Shown piece after piece: positions 8,133 through 16,295 of a stretch of 24,980 bases of DNA; the first letter of the stretch is position 1; every line of letters begins with the position of its first letter. The translations under genes and the position numbers were made by a program. The DNA is taken from contig CALDSN010000202.1 in assembly GCA_937924555.1 (NCBI GenBank), forward strand, positions 1-24,980, written 5' to 3'. The stretch is from an uncultured bacterium (lineage in GTDB: Bacteria > Cloacimonadota > Cloacimonadia > Cloacimonadales > Cloacimonadaceae). The notes beneath the pieces are model-generated. The model was not told the DNA's origin. It worked only from the letters and a program-made list of their open reading frames with translations, and did no database searches.

Positions 8133-8666
8133 ATGAACGCAGTAATGAACGCTTATGTAAACTGGGTGCACACGATGCCCATCTATTCCGCCATGGTGCA
8201 GTTTGCCATACTGGGAACCTTTGGGGAGGTTATCTCCAAGTGGGTGGTAACCAAGAGCCTTAAATACCCCTTCAGCTTTGCCATCACCGTGTGGAAGATG
8301 ATGGTGTGGGCAATCCTTGCCATTGGGATAAAGTATGCCTTCAAAGGCTTTGTGGGCTATGTGGTCTATTTGGAAGAACATGGCATGTTGCCTCATTTGA
8401 ACAGCTTTGGTAAGGCTTTTGCCATATCAGCCTTTATGAACCTTCAATTCGGCATCACGCTTGTGTTGGGGCACCGGGCTTTGGATAACATCCCGGAGAA
8501 GCACAAGAACTGGGCAAACCTGCATAAAGGCATCTTCTCGTTGGTGTGGTTCTGGATACCTGCGCATACCGTCACTTTCATGTTACCGGATACATACCGC
8601 ATTGGGTTAGCTGCTTTGTGGAGCCTCGTACTGGGCTTGATACTGGGATTCTTCAATCGTAAGTAG
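8133..8666 (+). CDS. Multi-pass membrane protein, Mpv17/PMP22-like
   Basis: The protein has 177 residues with about four to five hydrophobic segments. The C-terminal part (VWFWIPAHTVTFMLPDTYRI, then LAALWSLVLG) resembles the Mpv17/PMP22 signature, in which a Trp/Pro-containing helix is followed by a short loop with a Pro and an invariant Arg, then a final helix with Trp. That family is best known as a small channel-like protein in mitochondria and peroxisomes; bacterial members are of unknown function. The start ATG 8133 has AAGGTGAT upstream and follows the previous stop by 26 bases. The family assignment is from pattern only and could be wrong; that it is an integral membrane protein is clear. 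Confidence 0.72.
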   Translation: MNAVMNAYVNWVHTMPIYSAMVQFAILGTFGEVISKWVVTKSLKYPFSFAITVWKMMVWAILAIGIKYAFKGFVGYVVYLEEHGMLPHLNSFGKAFAISAFMNLQFGITLVLGHRALDNIPEKHKNWANLHKGIFSLVWFWIPAHTVTFMLPDTYRIGLAALWSLVLGLILGFFNRK

Positions 8667-8676
8667 CGTTTAACAT

Positions 8677-10980
8677 ATGGCTGTTTCCAGGGCTGCCCCT
8701 GCTCCCTTGCTGTTACCTGTAATTGCTTGGGCGGTTGGTATCGTCCTGATGCGCCACCTCATACTTCCTATGCTGCCACTGATAATCCTGGCAGCGGTGG
8801 TGCTGTGCTTGGCATCAGTATGGAAGCAGGGAAGAACCTACCTGATCCTGATTCTCTTCATGGTTGGTGGTTCGTTGCGCATGGGGATGCAGAGAGAAGA
8901 GGATAATCCCTTACAAACAGCTATTGAACACAAGCATAGGATACGTCAGGACATCACCTTTCAAGTTCGGCAAGAGCTATCAAGTGTGGGTAAGGTGTAC
9001 GCCATTCGCTTGGAGCAAATTGGCAGGTTTCCCCGCAAAGAATCGTTGCTCTTCCGAAGCGTAAGACCCCTTATTCCGGGGGAACGTTATCGTTGCATTG
9101 CGGAGATAAACTCATTAAGCACTGATCCGGTTACACAGATATTCTCCAATCGCTATTCTGCCTTTGCCACTCAGCTTGGCAGTATGCACAAGCTTTCCCC
9201 AAGTCCTTTTCGTTACTATCCTGCCCGATTGCGCAGTATTCTGCTAACCAATCTTGATAAGAAACTGGGTGAAGATGCAGCTTGGGCAAAGGGCTTGTTA
9301 TTGAGCGACACAAGCGCAAAGAACGAGTTTCGCAACGAGCTTAGCCGGGCAGGTATCATGCACCTCATTGTAGTTAGCGGATTACATGTATGGTTTATCT
9401 ATTGGTTGCTGATTAGCTTGTTGCGCATAGGGATGCCACGGCACTGGGCGGAATTGTGTTTCTTGCCCCTCATCCTTATCTTCACTGCGCTAAATGGTTA
9501 TGCTCCTCCGATAACAAGATCTGTGATTATGATTACCGTTACCATTCTGGCACGATGGTGGCAGCGTCCCATTTCTGATGCACAAAGCTTATCTCTAAGT
9601 TTATTGCTTATCACCCTAATCAATCCTGCCGAGCTTTTCGGAGTTGGCTTGCAGATGTCGTTTATCTGTATAGCAGTTCTTTCATATGGCTTGCCAAAGA
9701 TTTATCTGTTCAGTCCTGATACCTTGATGGAGCGTCCTTTGAAGCGCTTAATGCAAAATACTTTTGAAGGGATTGTGCTTTCTCTGTTGGTTAGCCTTGC
9801 CATAGCCCCAATCACTTTGTATTACTTTGGGATGACCTCGTTCAATGCGGTTATCGGCAACATCATCGGCATCCCTCTCACCGGATTACTGATCCCTCTT
9901 TCGCTGGGTTTGATGCTGCTTGGCAAGGGTAGCTTCTTCTTCGGCAGCTTTGCATTGGCATATCGTTTCATCATATACGTTTGGGAGCAGTTTATTCTTC
10001 TCTGTTCATCCCTGCCCTTATCTATCAATTCCTATTACCTAAACCGGGACTATGCTCTTGCTTTGGCAATATTCATATTCTGGTTGTTCCTGCTTATCAG
10101 GGGCAAATATCGGGTTGCGCTATATCTTTCCCTACCGCTTCTGGGAGCAAGCTTAGCATTGGCATGGCAGCCTCTTTTGCATAGAGATGTATCGGATGTG
10201 CATCTAATGTCCTGCGGAATAGCGGACATGGCTTTGATCCGGCTCGAGGGAAACAAGGTTATCGCTATCGATACCGGCGGTGGCAAAGGGCTTTATGAAT
10301 CGGACACTTCCCCCAAAGAAGAGACAATGCTGAAAGAGAGTTGGATGCAGAAAACCATGCTTCCTTGGATGGGGCGACAAGGGATACGTAAGATAGACTA
10401 CCTGCTACTCACTCATCTGCATGCTGATCATTTCGGTGGCTTGCTATCTCTGCTGAAAGCTGTGCAGGTGGCAAACATCATCATCAGCGATGAAACAGCA
10501 GGGCAGGATTTGTGGAAATTCTTTAGCAGCAGAGCTTATTTTCAGCCTCAACATGTATATATTGTGCGTGATACTTGCAGTTTCCACATTGGTAAGTCAC
10601 GCCTTAAGCTGCTTCATCCGGATAGTGAATATCACAGCGAAGATGAGAATGAGCGGTCTCTCGTATGCCGTCTGGATGTGGCGGGTAAGCGTATTCTTTT
10701 CACTGGGGATATCGGTGCAGCCACGGAGGAGTATCTTGTGCATAAGTACCCTTCAGAGCTTGTTTGTGACTACCTTAAGGTACCGCATCACGGCAGCAAA
10801 GGAAGTAGCAGTGCCGTCTTTCTGCGGGCAACACATCCACGTGAAGCATGGCTAAGTGCTTCCTATAATAATAGATTCGGCTTCCCGCATGCCCAAACTG
10901 TCCAACGTTATCGGGATGCCCAGATTCCAATTCGCATTACTGCCGAAGGAAGCATCCGCACCATGCTAAACACAAAATGA
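8677..10980 (+). CDS. comEC: ComEC/Rec2 DNA-uptake channel
   Basis: ComEC forms the inner-membrane channel that takes single-stranded DNA into the cytoplasm during natural transformation. All three parts are present in 767 residues. An N-terminal pair of hydrophobic helices is followed by an OB-fold-like region (to about 180). The competence core has many transmembrane helices and the conserved LSRAGIMHLIVVSGLHV segment (from about 224). The C-terminal metallo-beta-lactamase-like domain (about 505-765) contains DTGGGKG, LTHLHADHFGG, LFTGDIG and VPHHGSKGSSS. The lactamase metal motif THLHADH is intact, as in ComEC proteins proposed to degrade the non-transferred strand. The start lies 10 bases after the previous gene and has no good ribosome-binding site, so coupled translation is possible. 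No other competence gene is in the window. Confidence 0.95.
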   Translation: MAVSRAAPAPLLLPVIAWAVGIVLMRHLILPMLPLIILAAVVLCLASVWKQGRTYLILILFMVGGSLRMGMQREEDNPLQTAIEHKHRIRQDITFQVRQELSSVGKVYAIRLEQIGRFPRKESLLFRSVRPLIPGERYRCIAEINSLSTDPVTQIFSNRYSAFATQLGSMHKLSPSPFRYYPARLRSILLTNLDKKLGEDAAWAKGLLLSDTSAKNEFRNELSRAGIMHLIVVSGLHVWFIYWLLISLLRIGMPRHWAELCFLPLILIFTALNGYAPPITRSVIMITVTILARWWQRPISDAQSLSLSLLLITLINPAELFGVGLQMSFICIAVLSYGLPKIYLFSPDTLMERPLKRLMQNTFEGIVLSLLVSLAIAPITLYYFGMTSFNAVIGNIIGIPLTGLLIPLSLGLMLLGKGSFFFGSFALAYRFIIYVWEQFILLCSSLPLSINSYYLNRDYALALAIFIFWLFLLIRGKYRVALYLSLPLLGASLALAWQPLLHRDVSDVHLMSCGIADMALIRLEGNKVIAIDTGGGKGLYESDTSPKEETMLKESWMQKTMLPWMGRQGIRKIDYLLLTHLHADHFGGLLSLLKAVQVANIIISDETAGQDLWKFFSSRAYFQPQHVYIVRDTCSFHIGKSRLKLLHPDSEYHSEDENERSLVCRLDVAGKRILFTGDIGAATEEYLVHKYPSELVCDYLKVPHHGSKGSSSAVFLRATHPREAWLSASYNNRFGFPHAQTVQRYRDAQIPIRITAEGSIRTMLNTK

Positions 10981-11030
10981 TTGACAAAGCCACAGCCTGC
11001 GAAAGAGTTAGCTGCGTAAGGAAGATAAAC

Positions 11031-12650
11031 ATGAAGCAAACCAGAGAGAGCTTGGGCTTGGATAAGCTGTTCAGCCTGATTGATGCTGCCGGAGATTTCG
11101 GCAACGCGATGAAGCGCAACAAATTGGCACACCCTCACAATAAACTTAAGGATGTGCAGGAGGACTATCATCGCTGTGCTATGTTAATAAGCGTGTTGGA
11201 GCAGAATCCCGCAACGGCTGCGAAGTTGGAGGAAATCTTCAGCCATCTGCAGGAACTTCCTTTGGAACATTACAGGCAAACGAATCTACTGCAAATGCAC
11301 GAGCTATTCGAGCTTAAAAGCTTCTTGTGGCAATACCGGAGGCTGTGTAAAGAATTAGAGAAAGCTGGATTAGGAACTCTACACCCCCTTCCCAACATGG
11401 ATGAGCTTTTTAATCTCTTGGATCCGGAGGCAAATGGCTTGCCCGGGTTCCGCATTTCACCGCTCTATTCATCTGTGCTAAGCGGTTTGATAGATAGACA
11501 ATACGCCATCTCATTGCAACTTAAAGCAACCCGCAAGCATGATCTGCAAGAAGCTGCTGCAATCCTGAGTGTTTCCGGCTTGAAGGATGAATTCGTACTG
11601 TCACGTAATAAACAAGATGCGATAGCCAAACTGCTTGGCAGCAACCTGTTTGTACTAACTCAGGAAAACCTTGCCAATCTCAGCTTCCGCTTGGCTGATT
11701 CCCCACAGGCTTTGGCACTAAAACAAGAGCTTGAAGCCATCTCTGTGCAAATAAAAACCGAAGAAACCCTTATCTTGAGTGAGCTAAGCACCAAAGTGCT
11801 CTCCTTCTTTGAAACACTTGTAATCGCCTGGCACAGCACAAAGGAGCTGTGTTGGGTCTTTATGCGAGCAGTGTTCGCCATATCTTATCATTGCTGCATC
11901 CCCAAGCTGCTGGCTTGGGATGAAGACAGCTTTCCCGGGATTAAGCTTTGCGCAGCCGTTAATCTGCCTCTTAAGCAACATCTGGGGCAGCGTCATCATG
12001 GCTATCAAGCCTTGGATATCCACCTGGATAATGCCATAAACCTTATCACCGGACCCAACATGGGAGGGAAAAGCACTGCGCTTATCACCATCGGGCAACT
12101 CTGTTACCTTGCCGGTTTGGGCATCCCGCTGCCTGCCAAATCAGCTTCCTTACCCCTCTATGACCAAATTTACTACAACCATGTAAGCTACGATGGCAGC
12201 GAAACCCTCAGTTCTTTTGGCAAGGAAGTAGTAGCTTTTGTGACGGCTCTGAACAAGAAAGGACGCAGCCTCATGCTGCTGGACGAATTCGCCAAGGGCA
12301 CAAACCCCACCGAGGGTGAGGCACTGTGTGTGGCGGTGATAAAGCACCTTTCTAACACCGAGCACAGCTTAGTGGCAGCCACTCACTTCAGCGCACCCAC
12401 CAAGCTGCAGGGCATTGCCCACTTCAGCATCAAGGGCATCTCGGAGGATAGCTTTAAACGCCTTGCCAAGCTTGATGCTGCGGACATGAAGCAACGCCTG
12501 AAACTGCTCTCCGAGGCGATGGACTATAGCCTTGTTCCCCAAAAGACAGCCACTCCTCCGCCACGATGCGCATATAAGATTGCATCACTGCTGGGGATGC
12601 CGGAGGAGATTACCGGAATATTGCCAAACCAAGAGGATGATGAGAAGTGA
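11031..12650 (+). CDS. MutS domain-V family ATPase without mismatch-recognition domains
   Basis: The C-terminal half is a MutS-type ABC ATPase: Walker A GPNMGGKST (about 341-349), a YDGSETLSSFGKEV signature region, Walker B LMLLDEFAKGTNP (about 412), and ATHFS switch histidine. The N-terminal half is helical and corresponds at most to the MutS lever/core; the mismatch-reading and connector domains are absent, and 539 residues is far below MutS1 length. It is unlikely to be the replicative mismatch-repair protein. MutS-like proteins of about this size also serve as lysine 5,6-aminomutase reactivase (KamC), a possibility given amino-acid-fermenting relatives, but no kam genes are adjacent. I prefer ATG 11031 because AAGGAAG lies 6 bases upstream; an alternative ATG at 10977 overlaps the comEC stop (ATGA) but has no ribosome-binding site. 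Confidence 0.88.
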   Translation: MKQTRESLGLDKLFSLIDAAGDFGNAMKRNKLAHPHNKLKDVQEDYHRCAMLISVLEQNPATAAKLEEIFSHLQELPLEHYRQTNLLQMHELFELKSFLWQYRRLCKELEKAGLGTLHPLPNMDELFNLLDPEANGLPGFRISPLYSSVLSGLIDRQYAISLQLKATRKHDLQEAAAILSVSGLKDEFVLSRNKQDAIAKLLGSNLFVLTQENLANLSFRLADSPQALALKQELEAISVQIKTEETLILSELSTKVLSFFETLVIAWHSTKELCWVFMRAVFAISYHCCIPKLLAWDEDSFPGIKLCAAVNLPLKQHLGQRHHGYQALDIHLDNAINLITGPNMGGKSTALITIGQLCYLAGLGIPLPAKSASLPLYDQIYYNHVSYDGSETLSSFGKEVVAFVTALNKKGRSLMLLDEFAKGTNPTEGEALCVAVIKHLSNTEHSLVAATHFSAPTKLQGIAHFSIKGISEDSFKRLAKLDAADMKQRLKLLSEAMDYSLVPQKTATPPPRCAYKIASLLGMPEEITGILPNQEDDEK

Positions 12651-13441
12651 ATAAACTAAGCGTTAAACAAGCCACCGAACTTGCCCTGGAAGTGGGCAGA
12701 ATTATCCTGCAAAGCGGCGGTACCACCAACCGGGTGGAGAAGATGATGCTAAAGGTCTGCAAAGGGCTTGGCTATCCAAATACGGAGTCTTTCGTTACTC
12801 CCACCGGCATCTTCATCAGTGTAAACGATGCTGAGGGAAGCATCAGCACCAGCATCAAGCGCATCGAAAATCGTCGCATTGACCTTGGTAAAATAACCCG
12901 CGTCAGCCGCTTGGTAAGCTGTTTGGAAGAAAAGCAGAATTGCCCCGAAGGCAAAGCGGTGATGGATGTAAACTCCTTTCGCAAAGAGCTGAATGCCATA
13001 GATAGAGAAGAGGCATGGCCCGGATGGCTTCGCAATTTATGCGGTGGCGCCACCAGCGGATTCTTCTGTCTGCTCTTTGGCGGAGCGTGGATGGAATTCG
13101 CCATTGCAGTGCTTATCGGTATCATCGTTAGCTATGGCATGAAGCTATTATCCCGTTTGGCGTTCAATAACTTCCTGCTAAACGCCATCGCAGCCGCCCT
13201 CATCGTATGCATCGCCAAGAGCATGGATTACTATATCCCCTACATCAGGCTGGACAACATTATCATCGGCGGCATTATGCTGCTGGTGCCGGGCTTATCC
13301 ATCACCAACGCCATCAGGGACACCATGAGCGGTGATTTGGTCTCCGGCACTGCCCGGGGAGTAGAGGCTTTGTTCATCACCGTGGGCATCGTGGCAGGAA
13401 GTGGCACCATGCTTAAGCTATTCTCGCTGTGGGGGTATTGA
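12647..13441 (+). CDS. Threonine/serine exporter family, N-terminal half (ThrE-N/YjjP-like)
   Basis: The protein has 264 residues. The N-terminal soluble region (about 1-125) has the family pattern SGGTTNRVEKMM and TPTGIFISV. It is followed by five hydrophobic helices including GGATSGFFCLLFGGAWMEF and LVPGLSITNAIRDTMSGD. Together with the next gene it reconstitutes the two halves of Corynebacterium ThrE, which exports threonine and serine; the split E. coli version YjjP/YjjB has been linked to succinate export. The substrate here cannot be decided, though either fits an anaerobe that ferments amino acids. The start is GTG 12647, overlapping the preceding stop codon (GTGA), with AGAGGATGATGA upstream. 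Confidence 0.92.
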   Translation: MNKLSVKQATELALEVGRIILQSGGTTNRVEKMMLKVCKGLGYPNTESFVTPTGIFISVNDAEGSISTSIKRIENRRIDLGKITRVSRLVSCLEEKQNCPEGKAVMDVNSFRKELNAIDREEAWPGWLRNLCGGATSGFFCLLFGGAWMEFAIAVLIGIIVSYGMKLLSRLAFNNFLLNAIAAALIVCIAKSMDYYIPYIRLDNIIIGGIMLLVPGLSITNAIRDTMSGDLVSGTARGVEALFITVGIVAGSGTMLKLFSLWGY

Positions 13442-13442
13442 T

Positions 13443-13895
13443 ATGCGACCATTTGACACTCTCACTCTGATGCAGTTTTGCTGGGCTTTTCTGGCGATTC
13501 TGGGCTTCTCCATCCGCGTAAACCTGAAAGGGATAAAGATATTTTACACTGCCCTCAGCGGTGGTTTATGTTGGGCATTTTACCTTATCGTATTGTATTA
13601 CAGCAATTCAGTGTTGTTCTCGGTGTTCATTTCGATTATCTTAGTATGTATCTATGCGGAGCTTGTGGCACCCAAGTTGCGAACCCCTGTTTCGGTGTTT
13701 GTAACCTGTGCCATCATTCCATTGGTGCCGGGGCGTGGACTCTTCGAATCCATGCAATACTATATCGCCGGCAACAATGTTCAAGCATCCAAGAGCATTC
13801 TGGAAACCTTGTTGATTGCGGGAACCATCTCCATTGCTATCGCGGTGGTGTCTTCCGTAACAAACATCTGGCTCAAGATGCTCAATAGATTCTAA
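13443..13895 (+). CDS. Threonine/serine exporter family, C-terminal half (ThrE2/YjjB-like)
   Basis: The protein has 150 residues with four to five transmembrane helices and the family signature ELVAPKLRTPVSVFVTC followed by AIIPLVPG and a YYIAGN segment. It starts at ATG 13443, one base after the stop of the ThrE-N half, so the two are almost certainly co-translated and form one transporter. An in-frame ATG at 13401 would place 14 residues inside the previous gene and add no hydrophobic segment, so it was not used. Direction and substrate are as for the partner: export of threonine/serine or of a dicarboxylate. Confidence 0.92.
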   Translation: MRPFDTLTLMQFCWAFLAILGFSIRVNLKGIKIFYTALSGGLCWAFYLIVLYYSNSVLFSVFISIILVCIYAELVAPKLRTPVSVFVTCAIIPLVPGRGLFESMQYYIAGNNVQASKSILETLLIAGTISIAIAVVSSVTNIWLKMLNRF

Positions 13896-13909
13896 GGAGA
13901 TAAAGAAAC

Positions 13910-14716
13910 ATGTATAAATCAGTGAAACAACAAAACTTGGAAGCTCGCATCCTGAAGCTTCTTTCCGGCAAAGCCCTTAAAACGGCTGAGCTTATCTTTA
14001 ATGACCCCGAACTGCAGGCTGTGCAGGAATATGCCAATATCGTATCCATTAAGCGATTGGGGTATAACGACCACGGTCCCGTGCACATGCGCACCGCCAC
14101 CCTGAACACCATCAAGATGTTCATGCTGCTTCACGAAGCCGGCATCCAAATGAATCTGGAAAAAGAGGAAGTGGGCACTGCTGACGATTCGTTAACCGCC
14201 GTGATCATGGCTTCCCTGCTGCACGATTTGGGCATGACCATCACCCGCGACAGCCATGAACTGCTAAGCATCCAACTTGCTACTCCATATATCGATAGGA
14301 TACTGGATGCCCTGCACGAACCGGGAGATTTGATGACCAAAACAGCCATCCGCTCCATCGCCATCGAAGGCATCTTTGGGCACATGGCAACCCGCAAGAT
14401 ACACTCGCTGGAAGCCGGATTGGTGCTTATCGGTGACGGCAGCGACATGGAAAAGGGCAGAGCCCGCATCCCCAGTATGCTCTCCATGAAGACCAGAGTG
14501 GGCGATATTCACCGCACCTCAGCCTCTTCCATCCAAAAAGTGAAGATTAGCAAGGGAACTGAGAAACCCATCTGCATCACCGTGGAAATGACCGCCTCCG
14601 TGGGCTTTTTCCAGATTGAGGAAGTGTTTTTCCCCAAGATTAACAATAGCCCTGTGAAGCCCTATATCGAGCTTTATGCCGGGGTTATCGACCGCGAGAT
14701 GCTGCGGTATCTGTAA
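13910..14716 (+). CDS. HD-domain phosphohydrolase
   Basis: A metal-dependent HD-superfamily protein of 268 residues. Metal-site candidates are His55 and His59 (GYNDHGPVHM), the His105-Asp106 doublet (LLHDLGM), His116 (DSHE), His158/His165 and Asp176/Asp179 (GDGSDM). The C-terminal quarter is a beta-rich extension (KPICITVEMTASVGFF and beyond). The family hydrolyses phosphate esters such as nucleotides, cyclic dinucleotides or 2',3'-cyclic phosphates; the substrate cannot be read from the sequence. The start is ATG 13910 with the strong site TAAGGAGAT upstream, 14 bases after the exporter gene. It is the last gene of the plus-strand series. Confidence 0.88.
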   Translation: MYKSVKQQNLEARILKLLSGKALKTAELIFNDPELQAVQEYANIVSIKRLGYNDHGPVHMRTATLNTIKMFMLLHEAGIQMNLEKEEVGTADDSLTAVIMASLLHDLGMTITRDSHELLSIQLATPYIDRILDALHEPGDLMTKTAIRSIAIEGIFGHMATRKIHSLEAGLVLIGDGSDMEKGRARIPSMLSMKTRVGDIHRTSASSIQKVKISKGTEKPICITVEMTASVGFFQIEEVFFPKINNSPVKPYIELYAGVIDREMLRYL

Positions 14717-14740
14717 TAACTAATCCATCAACCAAGCAAG

Positions 14741-14762
14741 TGGGGGATACATTCTTCCCCCA
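14741..14762 (+). terminator. Weak hairpin after the HD gene, possible terminator
   Basis: TGGGGGA (14741-14747) pairs exactly with TCCCCCA (14756-14762) across an 8-base loop, 25 bases after the stop codon. There is no T-run directly after it, so intrinsic termination is uncertain. Confidence 0.4.
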
Positions 14763-14885
14763 TTCCCCGTGCTAGATACCCCTTTGTCACCTTTTATTAT
14801 AATCCCTTTCTACACCTTTCTCTCAAATCACTTATCGTTTGTTTCCCCCTAATTGTAACATCAGCTCAGCACCTCATATTTCCGA

Positions 14886-14927
14886 GGTGATTCCCTCATC
14901 CCACCCGGGAGTCACGAGGGAGTCACC
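14886..14927. repeat. Imperfect inverted repeat with two alternative pairings
   Basis: GGTGATTCCCTC (14886-14897) pairs with GAGGGAGTCACC (14916-14927), with 11 Watson-Crick pairs and one T-G. The left arm can alternatively pair with GGGAGTCAC (14907-14915), because GGGAGTCAC occurs twice. The two hairpins are mutually exclusive. Its role is unknown. Confidence 0.7.
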
Positions 14928-15035
14928 CAAGAATGACGTGGCATTTTTACCATGAGGATACGATAAACATAGGTTGATATATAAAAAGAGGAGATAAGAA
15001 GGAGAGGTGATGGTTAAGCGGTAAACGTTAGACGT

Positions 15036-15111
15036 TAAACGAGCTGCGCACATTTCAGATTAGTAAATTAACAGGTTAATGGGTTAATGATAAACGAGCT
15101 GCGCTCACTTC
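15036..15111. repeat. Short direct repeat (about 20 bp, 55 bp apart)
   Basis: TAAACGAGCTGCGC occurs at 15036-15049 and 15091-15104. The following bases are also similar (ACATTTC versus TCACTTC). There are only two copies, so it is not a CRISPR array. It is probably debris of a dispersed intergenic repeat. Confidence 0.7.
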
Positions 15112-15247
15112 GAAGATGCAGGGATATTATGCACATGGTAGAGTAGTGTGGTGTTCTTTATTTAACACAGAGAAGAGCAGAGCGAGGGCAGAGAGAAGCA
15201 GAGGGATTGAGGTTAATGAGTTAATAATGCAATGTAGGGGCTTTCCC

Positions 15248-15285
15248 TATGTGTCTGCCCAATGAATGCTCATAGTAAAAAACGG
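15248..15285 (+). repeat. Dispersed intergenic repeat, copy 1
   Basis: These 38 bases (starting TATGTGTCTGCCCAATGAAT) match 24895-24931 with about 30 shared positions, including TGTGTCTGCC, ATGAAT and AAACGG. Both copies lead directly into strings of hairpins, which suggests a family of composite intergenic elements. Confidence 0.75.
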
Positions 15286-15394
15286 TATCCTGCCGTTAAG
15301 CCCGGAGGGCGAAATCCCATAGCGACGGGTTCGGAGCATTGCGAAGCAATGCGCAGACCCTCGTCATGGTGCCCCGAGATATAAGCCCCTAAGG
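15281..15394. repeat. Highly structured intergenic element
   Basis: A run of hairpins: AACGG/CCGTT (15281-15285 with 15293-15297); a perfect 7-bp stem GCATTGC/GCAATGC with a GAA loop (15336-15352); and around it a stem formed by GACGGGT (15324-15330) with ACCC plus CGTC (15357-15365, one bulge). GCCC/GGGC follows near 15385. It is G+C-rich compared with its surroundings and has no open frame. It looks like a REP/MITE-like repeat or a structured RNA. I favour a repeat, because the element follows the dispersed-repeat copy. Confidence 0.6.
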
Positions 15395-15585
15395 GCGACA
15401 CAAATGGATTAACAAAGAGGAGGGAGAAGAAAAGGAAGCTTAGATGTTAAAAGTAAGGTGATAGGCGTTAGACGTTGAGAAACCGTAAATAGATATGACT
15501 ATCACTTATATCTATCATAAGAGCCCCAACGGTAGGACATTTTTGATAGAAAAATGGCATGAAAAACATACCTCCCCCCACCGGC

Positions 15586-15622
15586 AAAGAAGAAGGGACA
15601 CAAGCTTTCCGCTGTGTCCCTT
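15586..15622 (-). terminator. Rho-independent terminator after rex
   Basis: Read on the minus strand, AAGGGACACA (15622-15613) pairs perfectly over 10 bp with TGTGTCCCTT (15602-15593), followed by the T-rich CTTCTTTG. It lies about 40 bases after the rex stop, ending the six-gene operon. The stem is symmetric, but the T-tract favours the minus direction. Confidence 0.8.
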
Positions 15623-15662
15623 GCATGTTATATTTGCTATCTTATGGCAGAGTTGGTTTTTG

Positions 15663-16286
15663 TTATTCCCTTTCGGCAAGCCTGCGGGAGAGTACCGCCA
15701 GGGAGGCAAACATATCCACATACTCCACGATTATGTCCGCAGGGACGATAATCTTGTGGGGCGTGAAGTTCCAAATGGCTTTTATTCCACTATGCACCAT
15801 GATGTCCGCAATCAACTGCGCTGATTCCGGGGGCACGGTGATAATCCCAATGCGGATGTGTTCTTTCTGCGCCATGGCAGTGAAATCCAGGGCAGAAAAC
15901 ACGGGGATACCATGCACCACGGTATCAATCAGATCCGGGTTGTTATCAAAGCCGGCAACAATGGAAAGTCCCTTTTGGGCAAACTCCTGATATCCCAAAA
16001 GAGCCGAACCAAGGTGTCCCACTCCCACCAGAAAACTGGCAGAGGTGTCGTTCCAATTAAGCAGGTTTTCGATGGCGGCATAGAGTTTATCCACGTTGAA
16101 ACCGCTTTTGGGATTGCTCTGCACATCGGTGTAGGCAATGTCCTTGCGCACCAAAGTTTGGTGCACATCGGCAAAAACGGATATCTTGGTGGTGCTTACT
16201 TCTTTCAAACCGGCACGCTTCAATTGGCGGAGAACCTCCAGGTATTGGGGCAAGCGTTTGATGGTGCTGGTGGGGATTTTAACCAT
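15663..16286 (-). CDS. rex: Redox-sensing transcriptional repressor Rex
   Basis: Rex represses fermentation and respiration genes and leaves DNA when NADH rises relative to NAD+. The protein has 207 residues. The N-terminal winged-helix domain starts KIPTSTIKRLPQYLEVLRQL and has VRKDIAY in the recognition region (47-52). The Rossmann domain has the dinucleotide loop GVGHLGSAL (88-96), AGFDNNPDLI and ITVPPESAQLIADIMV. The segment normally rich in FG and RG between the two domains is altered (QSNPKSGFNV). The start is ATG 16286 with AAGGAC upstream. It is the last gene of the operon, 10 bases after the A2 gene, and is followed by a clear terminator. Being co-transcribed with a large envelope system is unusual for rex. 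Confidence 0.95.
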   Translation of the reverse strand: MVKIPTSTIKRLPQYLEVLRQLKRAGLKEVSTTKISVFADVHQTLVRKDIAYTDVQSNPKSGFNVDKLYAAIENLLNWNDTSASFLVGVGHLGSALLGYQEFAQKGLSIVAGFDNNPDLIDTVVHGIPVFSALDFTAMAQKEHIRIGIITVPPESAQLIADIMVHSGIKAIWNFTPHKIIVPADIIVEYVDMFASLAVLSRRLAERE

Positions 16287-16295
16287 GCTATGTCC

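Larger units (their letters stand above)
14717..15592. other. Long intergenic region rich in hairpins and repeats
   Basis: No credible gene is seen in this stretch between the convergent HD-domain and rex genes. It contains a weak hairpin after the HD gene, a near-perfect inverted repeat (14886-14927), a direct repeat (15036-15111), purine-rich DNA (about 15165-15210), a repeat shared with the right end of the window (15248-15285) and a strongly structured segment (15281-15394). Short TAA- and GTTA-rich motifs such as GTTAGACGTT occur twice. The pattern is that of accumulated palindromic or mobile-repeat debris. Confidence 0.7.

Noticed and set aside
10977..11030. Upstream ATG start for the MutS-like ATPase
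   Set aside because: It overlaps the comEC stop as ATGA but has no ribosome-binding site, and the extra 18 residues look unlike the protein's helical start; ATG 11031 has AAGGAAG at good spacing.
15036..15111. Two spaced direct repeats as a CRISPR remnant
   Set aside because: Only two copies, repeats without a CRISPR-like palindrome, irregular flanks and no cas genes.
14717..15592. tRNA, rRNA or tmRNA gene in the long intergenic region
   Set aside because: No T-loop GTTCGA-type motif with matching acceptor stem and no rRNA-like stretch was found on either strand.
15495..15824. Plus-strand 109-codon frame between the repeats and rex
   Set aside because: It reads through the rex terminator and into rex antisense; no ribosome-binding site or domain.
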